Shown: positions 50,525-58,844, counted from the first letter of the stretch. The stretch is 64,000 nucleotides of DNA from Streptomyces sp. NBC_00259 (GCF_036181745.1 NZ_CP108080.1:6327501-6391500); one strand, 5' to 3'. The notes: generated by a model from the sequence alone, not told the origin. Translations and numbers: made by a program.

Positions 50525-52756
50525 CTAAGAGCCGGGTTGGCCGGGGCCGGGCACGGAGCGTGCCGTGTCGTCGCCTCCGCCGCGCGGTGCCGTGTCCCCG
50601 CCGGCGCGGCGGAACGTGCCCGGGACCACGCCGTCGAGGCCCCTGAGCTGGGCCGCCACACCGTCCAGCCAGAGTTCGAGATCCACCAGCGCGGGCAGCG
50701 GCCGGCCACCGGGCGGCGCGGATGCCGGGCCCGGCGGCGGCAACGGCGGCGGTCTCTCGCCGCCGCACAGCGCGGCGAGCCGGTCGGCGGTCGCCGCCGC
50801 CCGGCCGGCGGTGGAACAGGCCCGGTCGGCGGCGCCGGCCGGCAGGGCCCTCTCGGGCAGATCGAAGCGGGGGAGCCAGTGGGCGCCGACCAGGATGTGG
50901 TTCGCGACGATGAGCACCGCGTGCCAGTCGGCGCGTGCGTGCGTGCTGCCGGCCGGTTCGCTGCGGAACTGGGCGTACGCGGCCTCCGCGAGCCGCAGCC
51001 GGTTGAAGGCGACGAGGGTCGCCGGGGGAGGCACGGAGCCCGGCGGGGCGGTCGTGACGGCGGCGGCGGTGCCGGTGATCAGCGGACCGGTGGCGCGGAG
51101 CAGCCCGGCCATGGCTTTGCGTACCTCCCGCCGGGCCCCGGCGGGCCAGGCCAGCAGCCCGCACAGCAGACCGACCGCGCTGCCGGCCAGCACGTCCACG
51201 ATCCGCTCCTCCGCCAACTGCCAGGAGGCCGGCGCGATCTGGGCGAACGCGGTCGCCACCACCAGGGTGAACAGGCCCTGGGCCCAGGCGATGCCCAGCA
51301 GTGGCCCGAGGGCGAAGGCGACGAGCATGCCGGGCGCGAGCAGCACGGCGAACACGACGGTGTGGCCGCCGAGGCCGACGAGCAGGGCACCCGCCGCGAC
51401 CGCGCCGACGAGGGTGCCGGCCACCGCCTGGCGGATCGCCGTCCAGGTCTCCCCGACCGTGGTCCTGCTCAGCGTCAGCACGGCGAGCAGCACCCAGAAG
51501 CCGTGCGCCAGATCGAGCGAACCGGCGACCAGCCGGGCCGCGCCCAGACCGAGCGCGATCCGGACGGCGTTCTGGAACTGCACCGAATGCAGCGTCATGT
51601 TGCCGGCGATACGGCGGTACCAGAGGACGGCGGTGGGCGCGTCGGCGTACCAGAACAGCCCCTGCGGCGGAATCGGCGCCGTGCGCGTGCCGTCCAGGCC
51701 GACCCGTACGGACGCCTCCAGCATCCGCGCGGACTCGGCGACGGCCACCAGCGCGGCCTGCCGGCGCAGGACCGGTACGGGCGGCACCTCGGCAGCCGGC
51801 CCGGTCGCCTGCCGGACGCGCAGCTGCTGAAAGCCACGCACCGCCTCATCCATCCGGTCCGGACCCGCCACACCCGCACGCCCCGCCCGCAACGCCGCCG
51901 CCATCCGCCCGCACAGGGCGGCCACCTGCCGCAGCATCAGCCCGGACCCCGCGTCACCGTCCGGCCCGGGGTCCGTACCCGCCACGCGCCCGGGCGGCGC
52001 GGTGGTGTCCGGACAGGGGAGCCCGCTAGCGGGCAGGACGCCCGTTTCGGTCAGATGGGCCAGCTGTTCGAGCAGCCGGCGGGCCGCGGAGCCCGCCTGC
52101 GCGAGGGCCCGGTCCTTACGGCCCGGCCCGGCGGGGCGTTCGGCGGCCGGGAGGTAGGAGAACCGCAGGCGGGCACCGGCCTCGCGCAGCGACTCGGGCG
52201 AGGCGCCGGAGTTCCCCCGGGCCGCGGCACCCGCGACCGCCACGGCCTCCGCGAGGCTCTCCCGGTACGACACGTCCGCCGGCTCGGGCAGCAGGAAGCG
52301 CTCGCACGCCGCGAGCAGCAGCACGCCCGCGGTGAGCCCGGCCAGCCGCAGCCCCAGGGTGTCCGGGGCGTACGGCGGGAAGCAGGCCAGGATGTAGAAG
52401 AGCTGCAGCCCCGGAGCCGCCCCGGCGGGCCGTGGTCCCGCGACCGCCGCGAAGGCCAGCATGAAGCCGATGACGAGCATCCCGAGCACCGCCGCCCAGG
52501 TCCGTACCGCCAGCGCCGTCCCCAGCGTCACCAGCAGCAGGCCCACCGGCAGCGCCTTCAGCATCACTTCGGCCCGCTGCCGCCCCGACCCGGGGATCGA
52601 GGACAGCAGCCCGAGGGCGATGGGCGCGAACAGGGCGTACAGCGCCACCGTGGGCTCCTGCAGCCCGTAGAGGAAGGGATAGAACCCCGCGGTCGCGGCG
52701 AGGGACACCCGTAGCGAACGGTGCAGGATCGCCGTCCGCTCGGCCCCGCTCTTCAC
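50525..52756 (-). CDS. FUSC family membrane protein (aromatic-acid-exporter-like)
   Basis: A 743-residue membrane protein of the fusaric-acid-resistance/AaeB type. Two bundles of helices lie at about 15-150 (LYALFAPIALGLLSSIPGSGRQRAEVMLKALPVGLLLVTLG in essence) and 395-545 (VRIALGLGAARLVAGSLDLAHGFWVLLAVLTLSRTTVGETW). They are separated and followed by large soluble regions. The family exports organic anions or builds a gated conduit. GTG start behind GGTGAGGGCGGGCC. First gene of the run with the SpoIIE phosphatase, an uncommon pairing for a transporter. Confidence 0.85.
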   Translation of the reverse strand: MKSGAERTAILHRSLRVSLAATAGFYPFLYGLQEPTVALYALFAPIALGLLSSIPGSGRQRAEVMLKALPVGLLLVTLGTALAVRTWAAVLGMLVIGFMLAFAAVAGPRPAGAAPGLQLFYILACFPPYAPDTLGLRLAGLTAGVLLLAACERFLLPEPADVSYRESLAEAVAVAGAAARGNSGASPESLREAGARLRFSYLPAAERPAGPGRKDRALAQAGSAARRLLEQLAHLTETGVLPASGLPCPDTTAPPGRVAGTDPGPDGDAGSGLMLRQVAALCGRMAAALRAGRAGVAGPDRMDEAVRGFQQLRVRQATGPAAEVPPVPVLRRQAALVAVAESARMLEASVRVGLDGTRTAPIPPQGLFWYADAPTAVLWYRRIAGNMTLHSVQFQNAVRIALGLGAARLVAGSLDLAHGFWVLLAVLTLSRTTVGETWTAIRQAVAGTLVGAVAAGALLVGLGGHTVVFAVLLAPGMLVAFALGPLLGIAWAQGLFTLVVATAFAQIAPASWQLAEERIVDVLAGSAVGLLCGLLAWPAGARREVRKAMAGLLRATGPLITGTAAAVTTAPPGSVPPPATLVAFNRLRLAEAAYAQFRSEPAGSTHARADWHAVLIVANHILVGAHWLPRFDLPERALPAGAADRACSTAGRAAATADRLAALCGGERPPPLPPPGPASAPPGGRPLPALVDLELWLDGVAAQLRGLDGVVPGTFRRAGGDTAPRGGGDDTARSVPGPGQPGS

Positions 52757-52976
52757 GGCCCGCCCTCACCGCTCGCCGCGCGCGGGCACGCGCGGAGCAC
52801 CCACAACGCGGCCGCACCCGCTTCCTCCACCGTGACCGCGGTGAAGGCGCCCGTCCGCGCGGCCGACGACGACTCTGCGCGCATGGGCACGTTCCTCTCG
52901 GGCGAAACCGCCGCGGCGACGTCAACGGGTCGGACATGTCACCTGCCCGACCTGCCCTCCATTGTCGGCCGACGCC

Positions 52977-53042
52977 GTACGGACCGCAGCCCGGCCCCGT
53001 ACGGACCGCAGCCCGGCGCCGTACGGACCGCAGCCCCGCGGC
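52977..53042. repeat. Three tandem copies of a 22-bp unit
   Basis: GTACGGACCGCAGCCCGGCG is repeated at 52977, 52999 and 53021 with small changes at the unit ends. It lies in the 398-bp divergent gap 52757-53154 between the FUSC operon and the DMT gene, about 110 bp from the latter. I see no gene in the rest of the gap; it should also hold both promoters. Confidence 0.85.
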
Positions 53043-53154
53043 CCAGGACCGCTCCGGTGGCCGCGCCGGATCGCGGCTTCGGGCGCGCCGGGGTGACCAT
53101 GGCAGGAAGTGCCGAGGCACAGGGTCCACGGGGGTGGAGACGGGAGTCCCTACC

Positions 53155-54069
53155 GTGCACCTCTTCCTCCCCGTCCTCTTCGCGCTCCTATCCGCATTCA
53201 GCAACGCCCTCGCCGTCGTGCTGCAGCGCCAGGAGGCCCTCGCGGTGCCCAGCTCCACCGGGTTCCGCCCCGGGCTGATCCTCGATCTGCTGCGCCGCCC
53301 GCTCTGGCTGGCCGGGATCGTCGCCGTGATCGCCGCGGGCGTGTGCCAGGCCCTGGCTCTGAACACCGGGCCGCTCACGATCGTGCAGCCGCTCTTCGTC
53401 CTCGAACTGCCCCTCGCGCTGATCGTCGCCTCGATCCTGATGCGCCGGCATCTGCCGGCCATGGGCTGGGTGGCCGTGAGCTTCGTCGTGGTGGGTCTCG
53501 GTGTCGCCCTCGGCGCCGCGGCCCCCACCGGCAACCGCACCCAGGTCCCGATGGACCGCTGGCTGCCCGTGCTCGTCGTCGGCGCGGGGGCGATCGTCGT
53601 GCTGTCCGGCGTGGCGCTGCGCCGCCCCGAGGGCCGGGCCCGGGCCGCCCTGCTGGGCACGGCCACCGCCATCAGCTACGCACTGACCGCGGCGCTGATG
53701 AAGTCCGCGACCCACATCCTGGCCGACTACGGGGCCGCGGCCTTCTTCACCGCCTGGCAGACGTACGCCTTCGCGGTGACCGGCGGCACCGCACTGTTCC
53801 TGCTGGAGAACGCGCTGCAGGCGGGCCCGCTGGTCGCGTCACAGCCCGCGATCACGCTCGGCGACGCGACCCTGAGCCTCGTGCTCGGCATCACCCTGTA
53901 CGAGGAGACGGTCCGCTCCGGCTGGTGGCTGGCGCCGCAGATCCTCGGCCTCGCCCTGATCGCCGTGGGCGCGGTCACCCTCGCCCGTATCCCGCTCACC
54001 CGCTCGCTCGTCGCCGCCGAGGAGACATCGGGCCCGTCCTCCCGGCAGGCCGGGCAGACGCTTCCGTGA
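53155..54069 (+). CDS. DMT superfamily transporter (EamA/NIPA-like)
   Basis: A 304-residue membrane protein with about nine or ten helices covering most of its length, starting MHLFLPVLFALLSAFSNALA in essence. Two halves repeat the same fold, as in the drug/metabolite transporter superfamily (LNTGPLTIVQPLFVLELPLALIVAS and ASQPAITLGDATLSLVLGITLYEE). GTG start at 53155 behind GGGAG; an in-frame GTG 21 bases upstream is possible. Transported substrate unknown. Confidence 0.87.
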   Translation: MHLFLPVLFALLSAFSNALAVVLQRQEALAVPSSTGFRPGLILDLLRRPLWLAGIVAVIAAGVCQALALNTGPLTIVQPLFVLELPLALIVASILMRRHLPAMGWVAVSFVVVGLGVALGAAAPTGNRTQVPMDRWLPVLVVGAGAIVVLSGVALRRPEGRARAALLGTATAISYALTAALMKSATHILADYGAAAFFTAWQTYAFAVTGGTALFLLENALQAGPLVASQPAITLGDATLSLVLGITLYEETVRSGWWLAPQILGLALIAVGAVTLARIPLTRSLVAAEETSGPSSRQAGQTLP

Positions 54070-54184
54070 ACCCACGGGCCAAGGGAATGAGCAGGGGAGT
54101 GGGCAGGGGATTGAGCAAACCCGGCAAGAAGCGTTTCATTGCAGGTGAAGGGCCGATTTCAGGCATTCGAAGGAGGCGGCCCGC

Positions 54185-54661
54185 ATGACCACTCACCCCA
54201 GCATTGAGCAACATCCCGACCTCGCCGAGATGCGCGCGCGTTTCGAGCGGGCCACGGCCACGCCGCGCGGCCAGGTGATAGAGACACTGGCCCTGCTCAC
54301 GGGCCTCTACCTCGCGGCCTCACCGTGGATCGTCGGCTTCAACGGCCTCACCACACTGGCGGTCACCAATCTGATCACCGGTGTCGCCTACGCCCTGTGC
54401 CTGGGCGGGTTCGGCTCGGCGTACGAGCGCACCCACGCCATGGCCTGGTGCGCCATCGTCATCGGAGCCTGGACGATCTTCTCCCCCTGGATCGTCGCCG
54501 GGAACGCCGATACGGTCCGCAGCATCGTCAGCAACGTCATCGTCGGCATCGTGGCGCTGTGCCTCGGTGTGGCCATGGCGGCCATGAGCGACCGCCGCGG
54601 CGGCCTGCGCACCTCCCGGGCATCCGGGCGCGGAGGTCCGGACCTCGGTCCCCTGAGCTGA
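54185..54661 (+). CDS. SPW repeat membrane protein
   Basis: A 158-residue membrane protein with two copies of the SPW signature: LAASPWIVGFNG (about 38-50) and IFSPWIVAGNAD (about 98-110). Each lies between pairs of hydrophobic helices (four helices in all). The N-terminal 25 residues are soluble and charged. ATG behind GGAGGCGGCCCGC. SPW proteins are small integral membrane proteins of unknown function. A hairpin follows, so it is probably monocistronic. Confidence 0.88.
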   Translation: MTTHPSIEQHPDLAEMRARFERATATPRGQVIETLALLTGLYLAASPWIVGFNGLTTLAVTNLITGVAYALCLGGFGSAYERTHAMAWCAIVIGAWTIFSPWIVAGNADTVRSIVSNVIVGIVALCLGVAMAAMSDRRGGLRTSRASGRGGPDLGPLS

Positions 54662-54677
54662 CGCTCCGCACGCAGGC

Positions 54678-54715
54678 GGAAGGTCCCGGCCGCCCGGACA
54701 GGGCCGGGGCCTTCC
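54678..54715 (+). terminator. Hairpin after the SPW gene
   Basis: A 14-bp stem (54678-54691 with 54702-54715) with one T-G pair and a ten-base loop, starting 17 bases after the stop. Confidence 0.75.
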
Positions 54716-54793
54716 GGTTGTACGGGGAGTAGCGTTGGCGACCACGGAAGGTGAGCTATGTTGAGCGGCAGCGGGACACGAAGGAGGCACACG

Positions 54794-55714
54794 GTGCCAT
54801 CAGGGCAGCAGGCGCGCGCGCAGGCGTCTGCGATCACACCGGGCAGACACTCTCCGGACGCGGAGCCGGCTCCTGTGGAGAAGGTCCGGGCCCTCTTCGG
54901 CGGACACCGCCTGTCGCCCGCGCAGCGGCGCATCGCCCAGTACATCGCGGACAATCTGACCGAGGCCGCCTTCCTGTCGATCACGGATCTCGCGGACCGG
55001 GTCGGGGTGAGCCAGCCGTCGGTGACGCGCTTCGCGTCCTCGGTGGGCTTCAGCGGATACCCGGCGCTGCGGGAGGCGCTGCAGCCGATCGCGCTCAGCG
55101 CCGTCGCCGGCACCCCGGACGCGGCCGAGAGCGGCCGCAACGAACTCCAGACGGCCGTCGACGCGGAGATCGCGAACTTGGAGAGCCTGCGCCGGTCCTT
55201 CGCCGACACCGGCCAGGTGCTCGAAGTCGGCCGTGAGCTGGCCAGATCGGTGCCGCTGACCGTTCTGGGCCTGCGGATCTCCACCTCGCTCGCGGAGTAC
55301 TTCGCCTACGCGGCGCGGCGGATCCACCCGGATGTGCGGCTGGTGTCGCGCGGCGGGAGCGTGGCGTACGACGCGCTGCTGCAGTCCCGTGAGGCGGGCG
55401 GCACGTGGGTGCTGGCCTTCGCGATGCCCCGGCACGCGAACGAGATGCTCGCGGCGGTGCGGGCCGCGCGCCGTACGGGCCTGAGGATCGCGCTGATCAC
55501 GGATCTGACGATGGGTCCACTGGTCGAAGCGGCCGATGTGGCGCTGACCGCGGGCACCGGATCGCGCCTCGTCTTCGACTCCTACTCCGCGCCGGGGGTG
55601 CTGTCGGCGGCGATCCTCCAGGCGATGGCCGACGCGGATCCCGAGCGTACGCAACTGCGGCTCGAGCAGTACGAGCACGCCGCTGAGCAGCACGACTTCT
55701 TCATCGAGGACTGA
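54794..55714 (+). CDS. MurR/RpiR family transcriptional regulator
   Basis: A 306-residue regulator. The N-terminal RpiR helix-turn-helix is at about 35-100 (LSPAQRRIAQYIADNLTEAAFLSITDLADRVGVSQPSVTRFASSVGFSGYPALREAL). The C-terminal SIS domain is at about 125-290 (VLGLRISTSLAEYFAYAARRIHPDVRLVSRGG, TWVLAFAMPRHANEML). SIS domains sense phosphosugars. I chose GTG 54794 because AAGGAGG lies six bases upstream; ATG 54758 behind GGAAGGTGAG is also good and would add 12 residues. No sugar gene is adjacent; an AT-rich palindromic region follows downstream. Confidence 0.88.
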   Translation: MPSGQQARAQASAITPGRHSPDAEPAPVEKVRALFGGHRLSPAQRRIAQYIADNLTEAAFLSITDLADRVGVSQPSVTRFASSVGFSGYPALREALQPIALSAVAGTPDAAESGRNELQTAVDAEIANLESLRRSFADTGQVLEVGRELARSVPLTVLGLRISTSLAEYFAYAARRIHPDVRLVSRGGSVAYDALLQSREAGGTWVLAFAMPRHANEMLAAVRAARRTGLRIALITDLTMGPLVEAADVALTAGTGSRLVFDSYSAPGVLSAAILQAMADADPERTQLRLEQYEHAAEQHDFFIED

Positions 55715-55801
55715 CCGGGCACCGGCCCCCCACGGCCGCCCGCCCCGAGGCCCACCCCCTCCCCGCAACGGGAGAAACGGGGGATTTTCACGCCAAGAAC
55801 C

Positions 55802-55849
55802 GCATGAATTTTTTCATGCCCTTGCTTACTTGGCGGTAAATATATTTAC
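55802..55849. promoter_or_regulatory. AT-rich double palindrome downstream of the RpiR gene
   Basis: GCATGAATTTTTTCATGC (55802-55819) and GTAAATATATTTAC (55836-55849) are both perfect inverted repeats, 16 bp apart, in an otherwise very GC-rich region. The first resembles TGAA-N-TTCA sites bound by RpiR-type regulators. The 394-bp gap 55715-56108 contains no credible gene; frames over it lack ribosome sites and family features. A regulated promoter with no recognisable gene behind it, or a relic of one, is possible. Confidence 0.5.
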
Positions 55850-56029
55850 TGCGTGTGGCACTGCGGACGACACTCCTCCTCGTCGGCCCCACGGTGTTCT
55901 GTTCGGGCACTCCGCTCCCCTCGGATGCCCCCGGCGGCCCTGGTCAACCCCTGGGCCGGGGCCGCCGGTCAACGGAGCCTGCCACCACATGACTTCACCC
56001 GGGCGCGCCACCGCCCGGGGGCACGGGAA

Positions 56030-56056
56030 CGGCCGCCGCGCACCTCGCGGCGGCCG
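56030..56056 (-). terminator. Hairpin after the sortase gene
   Basis: An 11-bp perfect stem (56030-56040 with 56046-56056) around the loop CACCT, about 55 bases past the sortase stop on the minus strand. Confidence 0.65.
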
Positions 56057-56108
56057 CCCGTGAGCCGAGGCCCGAGCCGGTCACCCGGCCCTCCCGGTGC
56101 CCGGCGGC

Positions 56109-56789
56109 TCAGCCGTTCTTCACGGCGGCGAGGTGGGCGAACACGACGACGTTGTCCTTGTAGTCCTTGGTCTTCTTGTCGAACTCGCCGCCGCAGGTGA
56201 TCAGGCGCAGCTGCGCGGACGGGGTGTCGTTGTAGACCCGCGCGCTCGGGAACTTGGCCTTGCTGAAGGTCTCCACCGTGTCGACCTTGAAGACGGCGAC
56301 CTTGCGGTCCTGGCGGGTGACGTCGATCGTGTAGCCCGGCTTGAGCGCGCTGAGCGACTCGAAGACCGCCGGGCCCGTCATGGTGTCCAGGTGCCCCGCC
56401 ACGACGGACGTGCCGGCCTCGCCGGGGGTGGCGCCCTTCCCGAACCAGCCGACCAGGTTCTTGTCGTTGGGGGGCGGCGCGTTCAGCTGCCCGGTCTTGC
56501 CGATGGCCAGCTCGATGAAGGGGGCGTTGACGGAGATGGCCGGGATGGAGATGCGCGTCGGGACGGAACGCGGCAGCGGCGCGACGGTCTTGGGCGGGCT
56601 CACGGGGGCGGGCGCGGGGGCCGCCGGACGGGCCTGCGGGGTGTGTTCCGTCGGTGTGCCGAGGGAGTTGTAGAGGAGCAGGGCGCCCAGCCCGGCCGCC
56701 ACAACGGGCCACAACAGGGCCTGGCCGAGGGTACGGGTAGCGGCGGGCTGCGGGGGTGTCTGTGAGCCGAGCGGCTGCTGGGCGGTCAT
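56109..56789 (-). CDS. Class F sortase
   Basis: A 226-residue membrane-anchored transpeptidase. One helix near the N-terminus (about 22-42, LGQALLWPVVAAGLGALLLY), a Pro/Ala linker (about 50-75), then the sortase barrel: RISIPAISVNAPFIEL, VGWFGKGATPGEAGTSVVAGH with catalytic His133, and LRLITCGG with catalytic Cys199. The conserved Arg is not assigned with confidence. Length and TM-linker-barrel order fit class F, the common actinomycete type. ATG behind AAAGG. It lies 144 bp downstream of the poly-Asp gene on the same strand, with a strong hairpin between. Confidence 0.9.
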   Translation of the reverse strand: MTAQQPLGSQTPPQPAATRTLGQALLWPVVAAGLGALLLYNSLGTPTEHTPQARPAAPAPAPVSPPKTVAPLPRSVPTRISIPAISVNAPFIELAIGKTGQLNAPPPNDKNLVGWFGKGATPGEAGTSVVAGHLDTMTGPAVFESLSALKPGYTIDVTRQDRKVAVFKVDTVETFSKAKFPSARVYNDTPSAQLRLITCGGEFDKKTKDYKDNVVVFAHLAAVKNG

Positions 56790-56864
56790 GCGGGACGCCT
56801 TTCGTGTACCGGGTGGGGGCTTCGGCGGGGGAGGGATCGAGGCCGGGCGGCAGAAACGCATCGC

Positions 56865-56898
56865 CGCGGCCGCCGTCCGGGAAGGGACGGCGGCCGCG
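56865..56898 (-). terminator. Hairpin after the poly-Asp gene
   Basis: A perfect 14-bp stem (56865-56878 with 56885-56898) around a six-base loop, 36-69 bases past the stop of the poly-Asp gene and ahead of the sortase ATG. Confidence 0.75.
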
Positions 56899-56933
56899 AC
56901 AGCGCAGCGAGCTGCAGGTGATGCGGGCCTGGA

Positions 56934-58082
56934 TCAGGCCGAGGTACCGGTAACGCCGCGACGACGCAGCCTGTAGACGCCGGCGCCGAGGCCACCGAGC
57001 ATCAGCAGCGAACCGGCGGCGAGGCTGCCGTTGTTGGCGGCCAGACCGCCACCACCGGCGTCGACGCCGCCATTGGGCTCGTCGTCATCGTCGTCGTCGT
57101 CATCGTCGTCGTCGTCGTCATCGTCGTCGTCGTGGTCGTCGTCGTCGTCGTGGTCGTCGTGGTCCTTGTGCTTCCACTTCTTGCCGTGGTCGTCCTTGCC
57201 GTACTCCTTCTTGTCGTCGTCCTTCTTGCCGTACTCGTCCTTCTTGGAGTCCTCTTCCTTCTTGGAGTCCTCCTCCTTCGAGGAGCTCTCGTCCTTCTGG
57301 GATCCCTCGTCCTTCTGGGATCCCTCTTCCTTCGAGGAGCTTTCGCCCTTCTGGGATCCCTCTTCCTTCGAGGAGCTTTCGCCCTTCTGGGATCCCTCTT
57401 CCTTCGAGGAGCTTTCGCCCTTCTGGGCGCCCTCGTCCTTCGTCGAGCCCTCGTCCTTCTTCGAGCCCTCGTCCCACTCCTGGTTCACGACGGTCGCAAG
57501 GGCGCCACCGCCGGCGTCGACGCCGCCATTGGGCTTGTCGTCGTCGTCGTCGTCGTCGTCATCGTCGTCGTCGTCGTCGTCGTCATCGTCATCGTCGTCG
57601 TCGTCGTCGTGGTCGTCGTGGTCCTTCTTGTCCCACTTGCCGTGGCCCTTGTCGTGGTCGTCCTCCTTGCCGTTGTCGTCCTTGCCGTTGTCGTCCTTGC
57701 CGTTGTCGTCCTTCTTGGAGTCCTCGTCCTCGGTCACGACCGTGGCAAGGGCGCCACCGCCGGTGTCGACGCCGCCATTGGGCTCGTCGTCATCGTCGTC
57801 GTCGTCATCGTCGTCGTCGTCGTCATCGTCGTCGTCGTGGTCGTCGTCGTCGTCGTGGTCGTCGTGGTCCTTCTTGTCCCACTTCTTGCCGTGGTCGTCC
57901 TTACCGCCGTGGTCGTCCTTGCCGTGGTCGTCCTTCTTGGAGTCTTCGTGATCCCGGCTGGACGAAGAGCCGTTGTCGTGACCCCAGTCCTCGGCGAGGG
58001 TCATCGCGTACGCGGTGGGTGCGGCAATCGTCAGTACCGCGGTAATTGCGGCTGAGGCGCACAGGGTGCGGGCAGAGCGCAT
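56934..58082 (-). CDS. Secreted poly-aspartate repeat protein, probable sortase-associated surface protein
   Basis: A 382-residue protein with a signal peptide (MRSARTLCASAAITAVLTIAAPTAYA). Three modules each end in a run of Asp (up to 24 in a row) followed by PNGGVD(T/A)GGG(A/G)LA. Between modules 2 and 3 there are Ser/Glu/Lys/Gln/Gly repeats of 12 residues (GSQKGESSSKEE type). The C-terminus after the last GGG motif is AANNGSLAAGSLLMLGGLGAGVYRLRRR, a membrane helix with positive stop. That is the layout of a sortase substrate, although no LPXTG or LAXTG is present; the GGVD-GGG motif may be the signal. Divergent from the small secreted gene. ATG behind AAGGA. Confidence 0.82.
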   Translation of the reverse strand: MRSARTLCASAAITAVLTIAAPTAYAMTLAEDWGHDNGSSSSRDHEDSKKDDHGKDDHGGKDDHGKKWDKKDHDDHDDDDDHDDDDDDDDDDDDDDDDDEPNGGVDTGGGALATVVTEDEDSKKDDNGKDDNGKDDNGKEDDHDKGHGKWDKKDHDDHDDDDDDDDDDDDDDDDDDDDDDDDKPNGGVDAGGGALATVVNQEWDEGSKKDEGSTKDEGAQKGESSSKEEGSQKGESSSKEEGSQKGESSSKEEGSQKDEGSQKDESSSKEEDSKKEEDSKKDEYGKKDDDKKEYGKDDHGKKWKHKDHDDHDDDDDHDDDDDDDDDDDDDDDDDEPNGGVDAGGGGLAANNGSLAAGSLLMLGGLGAGVYRLRRRGVTGTSA

Positions 58083-58448
58083 GAGAACCCATTCCTTTCG
58101 CCGCGACTGCGACAGCTGACACATCGTCGGCTCATCGGATCGCAGCAGCGACGTGTTCACCGTCAGACGGATCCCGGCTTCGCACCAGCCGAGAACGTTG
58201 CATTCGAGGGACACCGTGGGCTCTTCGGGTGGCGACACGCCGCAGATTCACTCTTTGGACGGCAGCCGGCCGATACGCGGCTTCGCGGCACCGTCCGAAT
58301 CATTCGCGATCCGGATTCCGATGAGGGTCCTCGTCTACGCCGACGGCCGAATTCTGTGTTCCTCGGGTCATCCGCCTATCCGGACGGGGGTCGGCTTCGA
58401 ACTACTCATGTCACACGTACACGGCAGCGCCGCCGTGCGGATTCCGTG

Positions 58449-58536
58449 TCTCCGATCCGGAGGTCTCCGATCCGGCAGGTCTCCGAAGAGGGACATCTCC
58501 GGCGCGGGGCATCTCCGACGAGGGAGGTGTGTCCGA
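58449..58536. repeat. Array of TCTCCGA elements with 15-16 bp spacing
   Basis: TCTCCGA (once TCTCCGG) begins at 58449, 58464, 58480, 58496 and 58512, with TGTCCGA at 58530 overlapping the ATG of the next gene. The unit is roughly (T/A)CCGG(A/C)GG-TCTCCGA. The rest of the 453-bp divergent gap 58083-58535 has no gene I can support and should hold the promoters of the poly-Asp gene and the small secreted gene. Confidence 0.8.
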
Positions 58537-58844
58537 TGGGCCTTTCCGTCCGGGTGCGCCGTCTTGCGGTGGCAGCGGCCGCCGTGGGCCTGTTCGCCGG
58601 TGGTGCCGCGGCGGGTCCCGCCGGTGCCGCCGTCGCCGTCGCCACTTCCCCGCCGGCCGGCGCGGCGTCGGCCTCGTACACCTCGTACTCCGCCGCCGGC
58701 GGCGGAGACCACGACCGCTGTGAGTGGCGGAAGGGGCACTGGAAGGAGAAGCGGGTCGACGGCCGCTGGGAGGAGAAGTGGGTCAAGGGCCGTTGGCAGT
58801 GCCGTGACGACGATGACGGCGACAGGCACTGGGACCGGGACTGA
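58536..58844 (+). CDS. Small secreted protein with paired W-K-R repeat
   Basis: A 102-residue protein with a Sec signal peptide (residues 1-32, VRRLAVAAAAVGLFAGGAAAGPAGAA). The mature part has an Ala/Ser-rich linker and then two basic-aromatic repeats (RKGHWKEKRVDGRWEEKW, then VKGRWQ) flanked by a Cys pair and an acidic end DDDDGDRHWDRD. A single Cys pair could form a disulfide. ATG behind GGGAGG, inside the TCTCCGA array. It lies divergent from the poly-Asp protein; opposite charges make a partnership conceivable. Family unknown to me. Confidence 0.75.
   Translation: MGLSVRVRRLAVAAAAVGLFAGGAAAGPAGAAVAVATSPPAGAASASYTSYSAAGGGDHDRCEWRKGHWKEKRVDGRWEEKWVKGRWQCRDDDDGDRHWDRD

Noticed and set aside
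55830..56200. Short frames in the gap after the RpiR gene
   Set aside because: No ribosome site, no family similarity and poor codon pattern; treated as non-coding.
57031..57951. Plus-strand poly-Ser or poly-Val frames opposite the poly-Asp gene
   Set aside because: They arise from the other strand of the GAC/GAT repeats. The minus frame has a signal peptide, a ribosome site and a C-terminal anchor.
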